Origin: Blastobasis lacticolella
Taxonomy: Eukaryota; Arthropoda; Insecta; Lepidoptera; Blastobasidae
Assembly (NCBI GenBank): GCA_905147135.1
Contig: LR990044.1
Span: 10,482,122-10,546,121 of the forward strand
Reading direction: 5' to 3'
DNA: 64,000 bases
Shown: piece after piece, positions 1-11,669 of the stretch
How the letters are laid out: every line of letters starts with the position of its first letter
How positions within the stretch are numbered: position 1 is the first letter of the stretch
Program-made: the position numbers and the translations under genes
The notes under the pieces: model-generated
Told to the model about the DNA's origin: nothing
Database searches by the model: none
The model's input: the letters and a program-made list of their open reading frames with translations, nothing else

Positions 1-73
1 AGAAACCCGAGTAAGACCTTAAATAGGTCTAATTGTCACCGCGATAGTTAAAGCATTACATTATAACTCGATC

Positions 74-256
74 TTATTTACTTTGCTCTTTATTTTTTCT
101 TTTCTTTTTTAGGCTCCATAGGCATTTGACCGTAATCTCACTAATTGGTAAGTCACGATGCGGCCGAGATGGAGCATACCTGTCTAGGAAGAGCATTTTC
201 ACTGCAGCCTTGAAAGCGTCCAGATTATAATGATCAGGGAACACACTCGCAGGCAA
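74..256 (-). pseudogene. LINE ORF2 C-terminal fragment (copy 1)
   Basis: Read on the minus strand, this 60-codon stretch contains PASVFPDHYNLDAFK followed by a V-x-x-LFLDRYAPS block. A W-N-x-LP-x-x-VF...YNL..FK..V..LL arrangement is typical of the extreme C terminus of Jockey-group LINE reverse transcriptases. A closely similar stretch lies at 37985-38122, which supports a shared repetitive origin. There is no RT or endonuclease core, and an in-frame stop sits just upstream, so this is a 5'-truncated fossil and not a gene. The clade within the Jockey group is uncertain. Confidence 0.6.
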
Positions 257-1124
257 CGCTTAACTTACTTCTCGTAAATATTAGCCCCTCAAGCCTTACC
301 GAAATGCAGCATTTACAGCCATTGTTCCACCACCGACAAGCCTCGGAACATCGGGCGAATGTTTTGGCTTTGCGACCTCGTTAGCGCACCACTTATGAAC
401 TCCCAATTATGCGAATGTGTTTGGCAGGTGTTGCCGTGGGACGGAATTCGTCAGAGGCCCATCCATTATGCGAGCGTCTAGTTTCCAAAGCGGGATGCAA
501 ATGATTGGCGAATTCGCGACAAATTCGTGACTACCGGCGGACAGGTGTCTGGTATTGGGTTCGTGTGTTTTACCAAAGAGATGCCTAGATAGGTAAGTAG
601 GTGCTTTTGTTAGTTGAGTACCTTTTGGTCCAGTTTTTGTTAATTTGATAAAGGTATTGTAAGACCCTTTGATTATGTACATAATGAGCGAAGCGAATTT
701 TAATTTTATGGTGATAACCATTGTTTAACTTTGATCCATTGTTCTTTAAAGACAGAGTGCTTTCTTTTGAATAACCGGACGTTCTGGTGACCTTCGCCTT
801 ACTCCGGACCTTCAACACTTCAGTTCTCATAAAATTATCACATAGGGGTCGTCTTTTGAACCCCTACAAAATCACGTTGACCCATTCAAGAAAGCATTCG
901 ATACATTTATAAAAAAAATCTAAGGGCAGTAGATACAATCCCAACGCCATCAACAGGGAGAGGGAGTTCATATTCACACCTTGGAGCCAAATTCGTACCG
1001 AAGGTTCCAGAGAATCTTTCTCCCACACGCACGCTAAGTTTATGGGAGAGTATAACATGGAGTCTTTCAAGAAGGGGGTGCTAAGGTTTTTGCGTGGTCG
1101 GAAACGCGTGGGTGAATCCCCTTG
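257..1124. other. Unassigned AT-rich DNA
   Basis: Short ORFs overlap here on both strands, but none shows a domain, low-complexity coding bias or a recognisable repeat. I see nothing definite. Confidence 0.5.
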
Positions 1125-1197
1125 TATTGTAAACGTCCATAGGCTACGGTGACGCTTACTATCAGGCAAGCCGTAAGCTTGATGCAACCATTTGTTA
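1125..1197. repeat. Fragment of dispersed repeat with TTACCATCAGGCGGGCC core
   Basis: The block CGTCCATAGGCTACGGTGA followed by a TATCAGGCAAGCCGTAAGCTTG stretch is matched by a similar block at 44308-44377. Shorter pieces occur near 3205-3245, 6479-6505 and 36735-36760. It appears to be a short piece of an abundant interspersed repeat. Its class is unknown, and it may be distantly related to family L. Confidence 0.5.
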
Positions 1198-2588
1198 AAT
1201 AAATAAAAAATTCTCATCCTTACTACAACAAAAGTTTTACAGTAGCTATAACGGAGAATAAATCATGTTTCGGATTCGAATATTATTTAAAGGAATGCAT
1301 TAAATGGTTTAACTCATGTCCAAAAAGGAAAGGAAATTTGCATGAACCACTATCCAATAGCCAAACCCATATCACGTATTTGGTTTTATATTGCAAGTAC
1401 AATAGACGCTACAAAGTTAGGTAAGCAAAGTGGAATTAGTTTATTGTAAGTAATCTTACTTTACATTATTAGACCCCAATTTGACTCAAATAATAACAAA
1501 TAATGATAATATCTTCGAGTGACAGTTATAAATAAAATATCACACGCAACCAACACAAAAAAAATGCTTTTAGGAAATTAGCTACTTATTTTCTAGCAGG
1601 TACAAGTAATACCTACTTTTGTAAGTCTATAATAAATAATAAAAAGGAGTGTTTTCTGTGTTTTTCTTATTAGATACATGATAGATCTTTATGTTGTAAG
1701 ATTATGCTTTGATCTTCAGTTTCGGTGGATGCGAATTTCATTCGTTCCACCTTACTTTGCCTCACTTTGCCTGTAGTCGCTCTGCAGCCGACTGTATCTT
1801 GTTCCCAGTTCAAATATAGCAATTCCCTTCCTCAATCGCATTGAGCCACCGAAAGGACGCTTCACATGTCGTGTAAACACGCTACGGGACTTAACTCGGA
1901 CACCTTATTTTTGAAAGTGCGGCTTTTCTGGCGGTTCGACCATGAATTGGGTATTATCACAAATTTCTCGATTATAGTGAACACTACTACCTATTGTCAG
2001 TAGTGTAGCCAGTGGTTGGTGGTAGCTAACAAAACAAGCAAATAGATAATCTAGTATAGGCGTCTGGTCAACATTATTACCATTCTCATCCTGCAACAGT
2101 TAATTGCTGAGCACATTACAAGATTTTATTATAATCCCATGTTTTCTATTTTCTACGGAGGTCTTAGCTAGTTACCCTTTAAGTCAGACTCATCTTACAT
2201 ATCTTACATATATCTGCGAAAGGGAACTAGACCATATGCACTTTTTACCGTGGACATCTGTACGATGTGGTCTCTGCCTACCCCTAGAGAAAAAGGAGCA
2301 AATAGCTCAGCGGTAAGCGGTAATTGTCGCCAATAACGCCTACGATTTGCAGGTAACAAAAACGAAGGTGCGTTGTCACTGTAAGGACTAAGATGAAATG
2401 CCTAAAGCCTGTAAATGCGCTAGCCTTATCCTTTAACCCCGGGACATAATTAACAATGTAAGCGTTGTTGCTTGGCGGTTAAATAATAAGGCGATGGTGC
2501 TCACCCAAGTGGACTTTTCAGGCTTGAGAGTCCTACCATCTGATTTACGTATGTATCTATCAGTAGCTATATTTGACCTCCCACGATA
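1198..2588. other. Unassigned AT-rich DNA
   Basis: No repeat, RNA or coding signal that I can support. The ORFs of 60-70 codons in this interval look like chance. Confidence 0.5.
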
Positions 2589-2655
2589 TTCTATATTCTC
2601 TTCTCTTCTTCTTCTCTCTTCTTCTGCTCTCTTCTTCTTCTCTCTTCTTCTTGTG
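2589..2655 (+). repeat. CT-rich microsatellite (TTC/TCT)n
   Basis: An interrupted run of TTC, CTT and TCTC units forms a polypyrimidine tract of about 65 bp. It is a simple repeat and explains a short Ser/Leu/Phe-rich ORF in this place. Confidence 0.85.
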
Positions 2656-4088
2656 TCTTGGCAGGCCGGTTCGACATCGCTATGCTGAAGAGTTGTCTAC
2701 GGAGAATAAAGCCAGGATAGGTAATGCTATACATAGATAGGTACAAAAAATATTGTTAACCGACCAGCATATTTATGAATTATGATACGAGTAGAGAGCC
2801 GAAACTATGTGTATTATTTACCGCATTTTCCTATAGACTGGTGCAACTTAATTTGAAAATAATTAATAGTATAGCCCTCGACATTGCGTAAGTAATTGCA
2901 GTGTGAACGCTTAGGTGCAGAGCTACGATTTATCGCCTTCAATGCCTTCATTTACGCAGCGCAAACTGTTAGAGCAAACTGTAACTATGCCAACTAAGAA
3001 ACATTTAATAGGCTTAGTTGAAGTGCCGGGAGCTGGAGCAGAACGCGGCAAAAAAATAATTTATCCCCGCTCGGCCCTGTCCCAGTTAACTCTCAATGGC
3101 TTAACTTTAATCTGGTTTAAGTTGAGATCGGTCTGGATCAACGCTATCTCTTTTTTCTTTCAATTTATGTAAATCTGGTATTATATCACCTGTAGGTACT
3201 TTTAGCTGAAATGCCACTTTCCATCAGGCGGTCCGCTCACTAGGCATTAACAAAAAGGTAGCCAGGCACAAACGTTTATCTTATTCTGTTGAAATCTTAT
3301 CATTATCTATTAGATTTTTAAGTAGGTAAGTTAAAAAAGGGCAACAACGACGCTGAATTGGAGTAAAAAGCAACTAACACAAGGCCACTAGTGAAACTAT
3401 ACTAAAGAAAAGACAACCGACATCATAGTCCTTAATTTAAAAAATCTGACGCATTTTTTTGCTTCCTATACTAATCCTGCCACCAATACTTGAACGATAA
3501 ATCTATTTTCTCCAAAATAATTATAAATAAATCGCTACCTATCTAATAGATCTAATATTGGTTTTTCACATTATATTATGTACTAATTGTATAATGTTAT
3601 CGTACTACAATTGTTTAATTGTATCGTATAATGTTTATGTTACCGTAGCCTCCTGAAGGAGAGTCAAATACGTCGTTCGCCCCGGTCCGTCTTCGAAACT
3701 GGTTAAACCTTTATTCGAAGAAATACTTTCATTATTAAAAAACTTTACGTTTCACAAAAACGAGTCAAATATTAGTACAAAGTACAGTATTGCTTAACAA
3801 TGTCCCATTCTGGTACGGTGTAGGGTTAATCTAAAAACTAATTGCTTCCTTGAAAGAGAAAGGTAAATAAAGTTCCGTGAAGTTAGTTTTCATTAAGACG
3901 TTAAGCGAAGTCGAAACTTCGAAACAGGAAATTGAGCAATTTTGGCATTATGTAGCGTGCGCCTGAGCGCCGGCCATTGCAAACTGACATTAAATAAACT
4001 TGATGAGGATACTGCTGGCATTATATACCAAATACATAATACTACTTACGTACCGTTTACTTACAACGGTTTACGATGAGAGAATGCC
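2656..4088. other. Unassigned DNA with one small repeat scrap
   Basis: Apart from a scrap near 3205-3245 (CACTTTCCATCAGGCGGTCC), which resembles the dispersed families at 1125 and 10965, nothing is recognisable. Confidence 0.45.
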
Positions 4089-4172
4089 GAAGACCGGGCG
4101 AAGTGGAGAAGCATGAATAGGAAAGCGGACCCTGGCAGAGGCCAGGATAAGCGCTAAGACGATGATGATGAC
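4089..4172 (+). pseudogene. RTE-type LINE ORF2 C terminus with GATGATGATGA tail
   Basis: An open frame reads EDRAKWRSMNRKADPGRGQD-KR and then TAA at 4155-4157, followed at once by a GACGATGATGATGAC tail. The D-R-A-K-W...RKADP motif followed by a trinucleotide ATG-type tail is, from general knowledge, the hallmark of RTE-like LINE 3' ends in Lepidoptera. Related fragments lie at 8740-8880 (minus), 12401-12470, 14382-14423 and 34762-34843 (minus). Only the last 23 codons are recognisable, so this is a 5'-truncated copy. The preserved stop-to-tail junction makes it a good marker of the family 3' end. Confidence 0.65.
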
Positions 4173-5651
4173 ATAATACTACTTACTTCTACTTAGGTCC
4201 ACCGACTAGACTCGCCATCCACGCTACTAACGTTCTGGGTTTTTGGAGCAATTGTTTTATCTCTCTCTATAGTAACTTAGGTATTTTTCCTTTCGTCCTT
4301 TGATTGTGATAAATAATACATAATATTACAAAATGGCTAAATATGGTATTACAGAGTTATGGAACTCACAATAAGAAGAAATCAACGTTTCCTCTTCACT
4401 CGATAAACATAGCATTGCTGAAAAATCATCACAGACAAAATTCTTCTTGACCTTGAAACTACAATTAACATGAAAAATCCAGAAAGTATTATTCATGTTA
4501 CTACTACATAAAACACCATGTAGACTGACAACCATAATGGCAGTACAAATTAACCATTGATAATGACAATTTGCCACCAGTAGTGTGTTGGCGTCTAGCC
4601 AATTGATACTTTCTAACACAACATATGTTTGTATAAATAGCGATTTGTTTTAGAATTATAATAAATGCATTCATCAAATGTCATGCGATCTTTCCCGACT
4701 TCCGTGTCTCCCCTTTTCTCCTCAATCACTCTTCCTACTCTTCCTCCACCACTACGCCCTGTCTTCGGCATCCTCGTGTTATAAGCTATCAATCCATCGC
4801 TTCTTGGGTCTCCCGTGATACTTTTGCTTGATACCAGTAGGTTGAGGCACCTATTTCCGCAGCTAACAAATCTCCGCCAGATAAGTCTAAGTATTATAGG
4901 TTAAGCACCTATGTAATATGCAAAATACTCGTATAGTGTTGTCAGCTGTAGACCATGATAACGAGCTTAGGACTGTACGTACAAATAAATTCTCACAAAA
5001 GGGGAAATGCCCGGGTGTATCTAACTAAAAGTTCATAATATAATTTTAATACAATCCCCAATTACGCTACAGAATCCACGAATAGCAACAAAACGAACAT
5101 CCGAACGGACTTGCAGCCGGTAATGAATACTAAACGCGGTGCAGAAATTAATTAGAATATTCCCATTACAGCATAAATAAGGGGGACAGATAGCTGAGCA
5201 GTGGCGCCGAACAAAATTTCAATTATATCAGCAGTGCGGCGCTAACCGGCCGAGCTTCCGCCCTTGCCAGCTCCTGTTTACATTTTGTTAACTGAATGAG
5301 AATTTAAGGCGAAATTTCTTAGCTACAAATGCGCTGAAAGGCGGCCAGTCGTAGCGTGAAATCGGCCAGTGTTCGTCCGCAGGCGACCAGGCGCAGGATT
5401 ACGTCACAGGATTCTCTTCACTCCCGTTCGGGAGGTTAAGTAGGCTGTAAAGCTGTTTTAGGTTATTTGTCTTTTATGTATAGAGGACAATTTGACAAGG
5501 ACTAGACTAGACTAGGTCCGTCTTATTTCGTGGTCACTTCACATCCACGAGTTACACAAAATTGTCTCAAAAATTAAGATCTTACTTCGACACTGTCAGG
5601 GCTAAAATGCTTATTAATACTTGCTTATGTACCTTACTTACTTGGTTACTG
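4173..5651. other. Unassigned DNA
   Basis: The interval is mostly AT-rich, with a more GC-rich patch near 5200-5450 containing clustered CpG and CGGCC motifs. No gene or repeat recognised. The patch could be an old regulatory element, but nothing in the sequence proves this. Confidence 0.4.
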
Positions 5652-5822
5652 ACATCTTGACGTTAATGTCCCGGTTGTGCCAGGGGTCCGGCTTGCCCAT
5701 GATCCAGAATTAGGTAGATCAGGTAGTTACATTGGAACGACTGCCATCTTACCTCCGTGACCCTGGTATCAGGGGTACCTGACCAGATTAGGTCATGGTT
5801 ACACTACATTCAGTCGCCTTTG
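5652..5822 (-). mobile_element. SINE-S, 3' part
   Basis: On the minus strand this matches the downstream two thirds of the full SINE-S copy at 46415-46779. It contains the CCTGACCAGATTAGGTCATGG-type block (complement of the SINE), the GTTACATTGGAACGACTGCC block and the terminal GACGTTAATGTCCCGG block. The tRNA-like head is missing. It is diverged by several substitutions and indels from the other copies. Confidence 0.75.
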
Positions 5823-6908
5823 GTAGCAGTTTTCAAGAAAAGAAGTTTACTATGCCACGCTCTGGTCACAAAACTGTCATTAGCAAGAATCACACAGGAA
5901 AAGTATTTCTCTTAAATAAATAAAAGCAGAGAAACAACACTTTGCTGTGCAACCTCCTCTTTAAATTGGCCACGTACAACAGGAAGTTTATCCAGCAAAT
6001 CGCAGTTTTAAATTTGTTTTAAACCAAAATAACCACTTACTAACGAGTAAGCTAGCTGTCCAAAATCTGGTCGGCTAAATGTCGACTAGTTTCCGACGGA
6101 GCCAACCCTGCGCGGCCGTCGTCATTAAAACTTTTTGGACGGATAACACGGTTACACTTTTTTCCCCTGGCAACTTTATCGAGAAGTTATCACTTCTGTT
6201 TGTATACGGTTTGTTTCACTGACGGTATCTGCGTGTTTTCTGTTTTCGCGAGGATTTTGTTTTCCTAAGAGTGACGTGTCTACTTAATTGCCTGGCTTGT
6301 TGCTTGCAAGGCGTGTAACTTTTAATTGTTGTAACAAATAGGAGGTGGGTGTTTGTTGTTTCAGTTTTATAACATAATAAGGATGTTGGATTATGCGATT
6401 ATGACAAAGAAATTCGTAAAAGTAGGTAATTGGGATACCTATTTTAAATACGTATCACAAAATAACGTACGCGTAGGTACGGCCCGCCTGATGGTAAGCA
6501 GTAAAAATATCAAAAACTAGCATTTATTAAATAGAAAGAATATCGATGAAGAATACGCACTTTTATTCTGTTTTTTTAACAATCGTCGTTAGGGTTCGGG
6601 GTCTAGTTTGTAAGTTTAAGCCGAAAATACAGGCTTGAATCTTTTTAGACTTCGGTTGAATCATTAGTTTCGTACTAGGACGTAAAGAGTAGGCAGCCTT
6701 CGAAGTAACGAATATTTGACAAAACAAAAAGAAATAAAGAAACCTATCAGCTGATCTCAATGATGAATTATCGTTAGATACCAATCTAACTACATCTGAA
6801 AGGTTTTACTAATAAAACTATGATACTAATTCATAGACATTTTGACCTTGTTTCACTCGCGCTTGAGATAAAAATTTTAGGAATAACACAGATGTTTCTG
6901 ATAGATAC
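5823..6908. other. Unassigned DNA
   Basis: It contains one scrap, GGCCCGCCTGATGGTAAGCA near 6480-6500, shared with the repeat family at 1125 and 44308. Otherwise no gene, RNA or repeat is recognised. Confidence 0.45.
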
Positions 6909-6912
6909 TTAA

Positions 6913-7579
6913 CCCTTTAACCGCCAAGGTCGGATATATCCGACAAAAATTTTCGTGCTCATTTCGCCAAGGACGGATATTTACGACCAAATACCACTAC
7001 TCGGTTAATCTGCCTTTTTGTTTGATAGCACTGTATTATATTAAAATTATGTTCATAATTTGGTAAATAGTTAATGAAGTAATCATATACAATTGCTTAC
7101 ACTTTAGTTTCTTAATTAGAAGACTTAAAAATAATGTCTAAAGTTGAATAAATTACTGATAGTATTATTCGAAAAGTGTATTGGTGTCCAGCGCCAGTGA
7201 CGGAAAAATCCGACAATAAGGATGGGACATAAGCAATGATTTACTGGTAGAAAAATCCACATAAATTAAATTATTTCTGTTTATACTTACTAATTTATTA
7301 TAAAACAAATAAAGCAAATGTTACTCTATAGTAAACACATTTATTTCTATAAATAAATGTGTTTATTTTGTTTTATTTATAATAAATAAAGCTTATAAAT
7401 GTCAGTTTTCTATCTACTGTCTGTTACGATATTTAGATGAAATTGTAAGCGTTTGAAGGGGAATTACCCATATCGATATACTATTGAACATCACTATTTG
7501 TTGTAGGTATTTATTTTTCGTTTTACTGTGCGTGGCGCTGAGGGCACGCCAACTGATTCTAAGCGTGGCGGTTAAAGGG
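6913..7579. mobile_element. piggyBac-type MITE with TTAA target sites
   Basis: The left end CCCTTTAACCGCCA is matched by its exact reverse complement at the right end. Both ends are flanked by TTAA (6909-6912 and 7580-7583). TTAA duplication plus ends beginning CCC is diagnostic of the piggyBac superfamily. The 667-bp interior has no long ORF, so it must be non-autonomous. Behind the left end a CGCCAAGG-(T/A)-CGGATAT motif is repeated twice, and related ATCCGAC/GCGCCA motifs occur near the right end, as expected of subterminal transposase sites. The centre carries a near-perfect hairpin at about 7333-7366 built from AACACATTTATT. Confidence 0.85.
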
Positions 7580-7583
7580 TTAA

Positions 7584-7934
7584 TAAGGATAACTCGAGAT
7601 ACTATATTCTCAGTACTAACTTAATATACTTAACATCAAAGACTTTACCCGTAGCTATTTACTCAAATTCATAGAAAACAATGAAAAGGCTACATTGCGC
7701 CAAATTAAATCGGAATCATACATTATTCAGTCAGATAAAAGGATTTCTCTGCAAGGAAAAATTACGGTTGTGATACTTCCAATTACTTAAAGTAATTAAT
7801 TGGTTGTTTCCGAAACGCAGCATCAGCATACTTTTTGCTTAATGAAGCGACCAATAAAGGTTTGCTAGGGTTGCCAACGGAGACAACTATCTAGAAGGAT
7901 GTATAAGATTTAAAGATATATTTTATATACTTAC
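7584..7934. other. Unassigned DNA
   Basis: Nothing recognisable between the piggyBac-type MITE and the next LINE fragment. Confidence 0.4.
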
Positions 7935-8030
7935 TTACTTACTGAACTGGCTCAGCGACGGAAAGTGGATCTTGGCCTTCGTTACCAGAGATCGCCACCT
8001 CTTCCTATCCTGCGCTGCTGCCAATCGAGG
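7935..8030 (-). pseudogene. LINE ORF2 C-terminal fragment with (AAGT)n tail
   Basis: On the minus strand 31 codons read PRLAAAQDRKRWRSLVTKAK then IHFPSLSQFSK and a TAA stop, followed by an AAGTAAGTAAGTATAT tail. The A-Q-D-R-x-x-W-R-x-L motif with a stop and short tandem tail is typical of the end of LINE ORF2 proteins of RTE or related clades. It differs from the D-R-A-K-W fragments elsewhere in the window, so it is a second family. Everything upstream of these codons is lost. Confidence 0.6.
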
Positions 8031-8078
8031 ATACCCAGTATATTTTATATGCGGTGCTAATATTTTCTTATATTGTCG

Positions 8079-8312
8079 CTCAAAACACGCTGTTAGGTTT
8101 CATGTCCCTGGTTCGATTTCCGGCCGGGCAGAAATTGAAATGATGAATTTTAATTTCTGTTACTGGTCTGGGTGTTCTATGTGTAATAAGTATGTATTTA
8201 AAAAAGTATATAAGTAGTTTATCAGTAATCTAGAACCCATAACACAAGCTTTGCTTACTTTGGGGCTAGATGGCGCTGTGTGAATTTGTCCACGATTATT
8301 TATTTATTTATT
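8079..8312 (+). mobile_element. SINE-T copy 1 (tRNA-like head)
   Basis: It contains a good Pol III B box, GGTTCGATTTC at 8110-8120. Next come a TGATGAATTTTAATTTCTGTTAC block and the conserved distal block with CCATAACACAAGCTTTGC and GGGGCTAGATGGCGCTGTGT, ending in a (TTTA)n tail. The same order of blocks occurs at 11756, 58617 and, reversed, at 31035, 60641 and 62697. The extreme 5' part is diverged here. Confidence 0.85.
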
Positions 8313-8739
8313 TATGTATACATGTGTATAATAATAATTAATAACCTAACCGACAGAAAAAGTCGAATAACCCCCGACCAAGTTTACTTAAACTCATATA
8401 TTTTCTAAACTGCAAAACCGATTTTAAAGAAACAATGCTAAAAACCACTTCGATTAAATTGGCTTTCAAACAAAGAAAACCGCATCCAAAAATGTCCACC
8501 CGTTCAGAAGCTACGATAGCACAGACAGATACACTAAGCCACAGATACACACTTCAAACTAACAACACCCCTCTTGTTTCGCGGGGGGTTAAAAATGCTG
8601 ATCCGAAGTTCCTTTTTATTATGAGAATTAGCTATCTTGGTAAGTCTCATACTTGTACCACCTCGGTGGATTCCTTTCTTATAAACTGGAACACAATAAC
8701 GTCAGCATTGTTGCAAAATATATCATTACCACCCTGGCG

Positions 8740-8880
8740 CTAAATACCGGTTGCGTATCGCGCGTCACGCGAGGGTCCGGGGTCCGCCTTCCTACTTAGC
8801 TTGGTCCACTTCGCTCGGTCTTCGGCGTCCTTGGTGGTGAGTTTGTTGGCACGCATGTCAGTCTTAAAAACGTCAAGCCA
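8740..8880 (-). pseudogene. RTE-type LINE ORF2 C terminus
   Basis: On the minus strand a 46-codon frame reads W-L-D-V-F-K-TDMRANKLTTKDAEDRAKW, then TKLSRKADPGPSRDAR, and ends at TAG 8740-8742. This is the longest preserved piece of the D-R-A-K-W...RKADP family in the window and confirms its coding origin. Its last 60 bp (AAGGCGGACCCCGGACCCTC onward, minus strand) are clearly homologous to the 3' end of SINE-S. No catalytic domain remains. Confidence 0.75.
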
Positions 8881-9618
8881 TGTTGCGAAATAGATATAGA
8901 GATTGTGCTTACCTTATATGCCTAGAACAATCTCTAATTCTTACATTATAAAAATATATTTCACTCTCATCTTAATCATTGTACCTACATGTCTTAGGTG
9001 CCTATTTTTTTATTGACATTATATATGCACAAATCTTTAAAAAAAAAAGAAAAAAAGAAAATTGGCTTTAATAATGCATGCCAACAAATTTTACATAAGT
9101 CTCATCTTACCTAACCTATAATTTCAGTAAAATAGAATTGAATAAAACATCAACTTTATACCTAATTATGTTCATTGGCACCCCTAACTCTAAGAGAAAA
9201 TTCCAATCTCTAAATGAGTGGGGTTCTTAGTTTCCGACACTCTACACTTCTTTCACTTAAAAGGGAAATCCAGCCAATTTACCAAACGCACCTAAGTACT
9301 GTGCCCATTTCCCAATATATTTAATTAAAGCTTTAGATTTCGTCGATTTATCCGTGTATAATGTTTATTATATTTTCAGATACTACCACAGGTAGTATCA
9401 TAGTTAGTGAAATCTAAATTTATCTTTATCTTTCGTGGTGAAAATAAATTGATTGAATCGTAATTTGGATAAGTTATAGGTAATATCTGCATATCTAGAC
9501 TTTACATAATTATTTTTCTTCTTTTCTTCTAATTATTCTGCTTCAGTTTTGTAAGAATATTTGGTGACTATAATAAGTAAATACCTACCTAGTGAAGAAG
9601 GAAGGAAAAAAGGAAGTT
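8881..9618. other. Unassigned AT-rich DNA
   Basis: It contains an A-rich run near 9038-9060. No gene or repeat recognised. Confidence 0.4.
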
Positions 9619-9734
9619 AACAGGGTCACGGAGGTCAGATTGCAATCGCTCTACTGTAATTTAATTACCCGATCGACCAAATCCTGGAGCATGGTCCAGG
9701 GGCACTCTGACCCTTACGCGTGAGAGCATAATCG
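9619..9734 (+). mobile_element. SINE-S fragment (3' half)
   Basis: ACAGGGTCACGGAGGTCAGA, the GCTCTACTGTAATTTAATTACC block and CAAATCCTGGAGCATGGTCC follow the order seen in SINE-S at 46640-46720. The copy is truncated at both ends and diverged, with CTGACCCTTACGCGTGAGAG replacing the usual end. Confidence 0.7.
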
Positions 9735-10526
9735 AGAGCATAAATACATAATCGTACATTCACATTGTACTCCTATTCACCTTCACTCACATTCATTGTT
9801 TCATTTACACGTTACATCACCTATGCACACTCATATTTAGTAATATGTATTTAAACAAATAGCATTTAAAACCATTGAAAACCAGCGTCACGGCGACTGT
9901 CGTAGCATATACTGAGAGTGACTCCATTGCACTCTCCACATGGCACAGGTAACGAGATTAGAGTTTTTTTTTTCATTTATGTCTACGTTTTACTTATTTG
10001 TTTGCCTCTATGTATATTTATGAATTTTGTGCCGTGTGTCTGAGTGGGATAAAAGTGTTTTACTTTACTATTCCTACTCCATGAACGAATTTTAACGAAA
10101 CGTACATACAAAGCTACTAACCAATTATTCTTCTTAATTAACTAATACACTTGTCTCGTGGTTTCGTATTATTTACATTCCTTTAAACTTAAACCTTAAT
10201 TAAACTACTAATTGTCTCCAAGAACGTCATAGAAATTGGTTACTTTCAGTCTTAATCAAAGAGTTTACTACCGTCTGTGATAATTGGGTGAATAAAACCA
10301 ATTCAGTTCTGGCAAATGGCGAACGCTAACCGCCATGAAATTAACAAAGCTACTGTCCAACGGGCTTATTTTCCTACATTAACGCGAATGAAGATCGTCT
10401 ATAGTAAGTATACAATCTACGTAGGAGGTTGTACCTGTGCCATAATCTACAGATGGATGCTAGTGTCGTTTAACTTATATTTAATAACTAGAGGGGAAGC
10501 CGTACGTAACATTTGTTGATTAAGTG
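9735..10526. other. Unassigned AT-rich DNA
   Basis: No gene, RNA or repeat that I can support. Confidence 0.4.
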
Positions 10527-10760
10527 TATCATCATAGCCCATAACAGTCCACTGTAGGACCTAGGGTCTCTCCCAGGAGTGGGGAGGCAGGTGGGTTGGA
10601 GATCGCAGTAGTGCAAATATTAAAATGAAAAACGCTTCTGCTCATTTTCCAGCCTACGGAGACTAACTCTTTTGCCTCAAACACGTTCGTCGCCTTGTAC
10701 GACACCAGTGAGTTAATGGGGTTGGTGTTATTCTACTTTGCCGGCCACCACACGGCCATT
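10527..10760 (-). mobile_element. SINE-P copy, minus orientation
   Basis: Reading the minus strand, a GGCCGTGTGGTGGCCGGCA start is followed by the AGAATAACACCAACCCCATT block and then the GGAAAATGAGCAGAAGCG, GCGATCTCCAACCCACCTG and GACTGTTATGGGCTATGATG blocks. It matches the family copies at 52294-52555 and 53510-53762 end to end, with moderate divergence. Confidence 0.8.
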
Positions 10761-10964
10761 GTACTCATATTCGCGCAAAATTCAATGCATCGTCTGTGAT
10801 GAGATTTTCAGTAATCGATTGTCAGACTTTTCTGGTTAAGTATTACCAAGACAGAGGCACTGTCACTACACCTCAAATATTTCCCAATAATATAGCAAGA
10901 TTGACAAATACCTACACTAACCGACTGAAATCTATCTATACGTTGGCAGCTATCCAGTCATATT

Positions 10965-11076
10965 TTTTATGTTATACGGCAGACAAACAGGCAAGCGGGC
11001 CATCTGATGGAAAATGGTCACCACCGCCTATGGACATCAGCAACACCTGAGAGTTACCAATGGGTTGCCTGCCTCA
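10965..11076 (+). repeat. Dispersed repeat family L, copy 1
   Basis: TATGTTATACGGCAGACAAA followed by GCGGGCCATCTGATGG, GGTCACCACCGCCTATGGAC and ATCAGCAACACC is repeated closely at 39307-39423. It recurs more distantly at 42048-42170, 52568-52660 and (reversed) 57847-58081. It has no ORF or terminal repeats, so the transposon class is unknown. Confidence 0.7.
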
Positions 11077-11478
11077 GAACATGCAGAACATATCAAATCA
11101 GACAGACAAGTCAAACATAACACTCCTCTATCACCGTTAGAGATTAAAAAGAAAATAACACAATAAAATACTCAACTTGCTACTCCATACCAACACCGCA
11201 TTACTTGCTACACACCTGTCGGAATTTGCGATGTTGCCGCAAAGTTTTGGGGCGTAACGTGTATTTGCTGTATTTCACCTCTCGTTTTGAATGTCGTTTA
11301 TTCTTTTTGCGTTTAAATTACGTTCCGATGTACAGATTGTGTGAAAAAATACTTTTGTAAGACAATATAACACTAATAGTCTACTAAAACTATAGTAGCC
11401 ACATGGCTCCAAGCATTGACAATACCATAAAACTCTCCATTAAGTTGAAAGAGGCACTAGTCTGATAATGCTTTTAAA
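11077..11478. other. Unassigned DNA
   Basis: Nothing recognisable between repeat L and the hairpin element. Confidence 0.4.
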
Positions 11479-11490
11479 AGTAATCTTATT

Positions 11491-11669
11491 TTTATTATAT
11501 TAGACGGGACTTGGACTGGACGTACCTTTATGATTTGTTTTCCCGACGTTTCGGTAGGGTTATACCCACCGTGGTCACGAGACGACTGTTCTCGTGTGGT
11601 CACGAGTTGAAGTCCCGTCTAATATAATAATATGTGTAAAGAACGCGAGTTTAGTTTGAAACAAATAAT
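11491..11669. mobile_element. Foldback element between 12-bp direct repeats
   Basis: A 21-bp perfect inverted repeat, TTATTATATTAGACGGGACT and complement, bounds 11492-11630. Inside it the GTGGTCACGAG motif occurs twice around CCCGACGTTTCGG. The whole unit plus 39 bp is flanked by the identical 12-mer AGTAATCTTATT at 11479-11490 and 11670-11681, which looks like a target-site duplication. There is no ORF, so it is a non-autonomous element whose class I cannot assign. Confidence 0.6.

Noticed and set aside
864..1217. 117-codon ORF on the minus strand
   Set aside because: It overlaps the dispersed repeat at 1125-1197, and its composition shows no domain. Probably chance.
8110..8120. B box GGTTCGATTTC as a possible tRNA gene
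   Set aside because: No acceptor stem or anticodon arm can be formed. The context is SINE-T. The same applies to the B boxes at 11806, 40852, 58668 and 62960.
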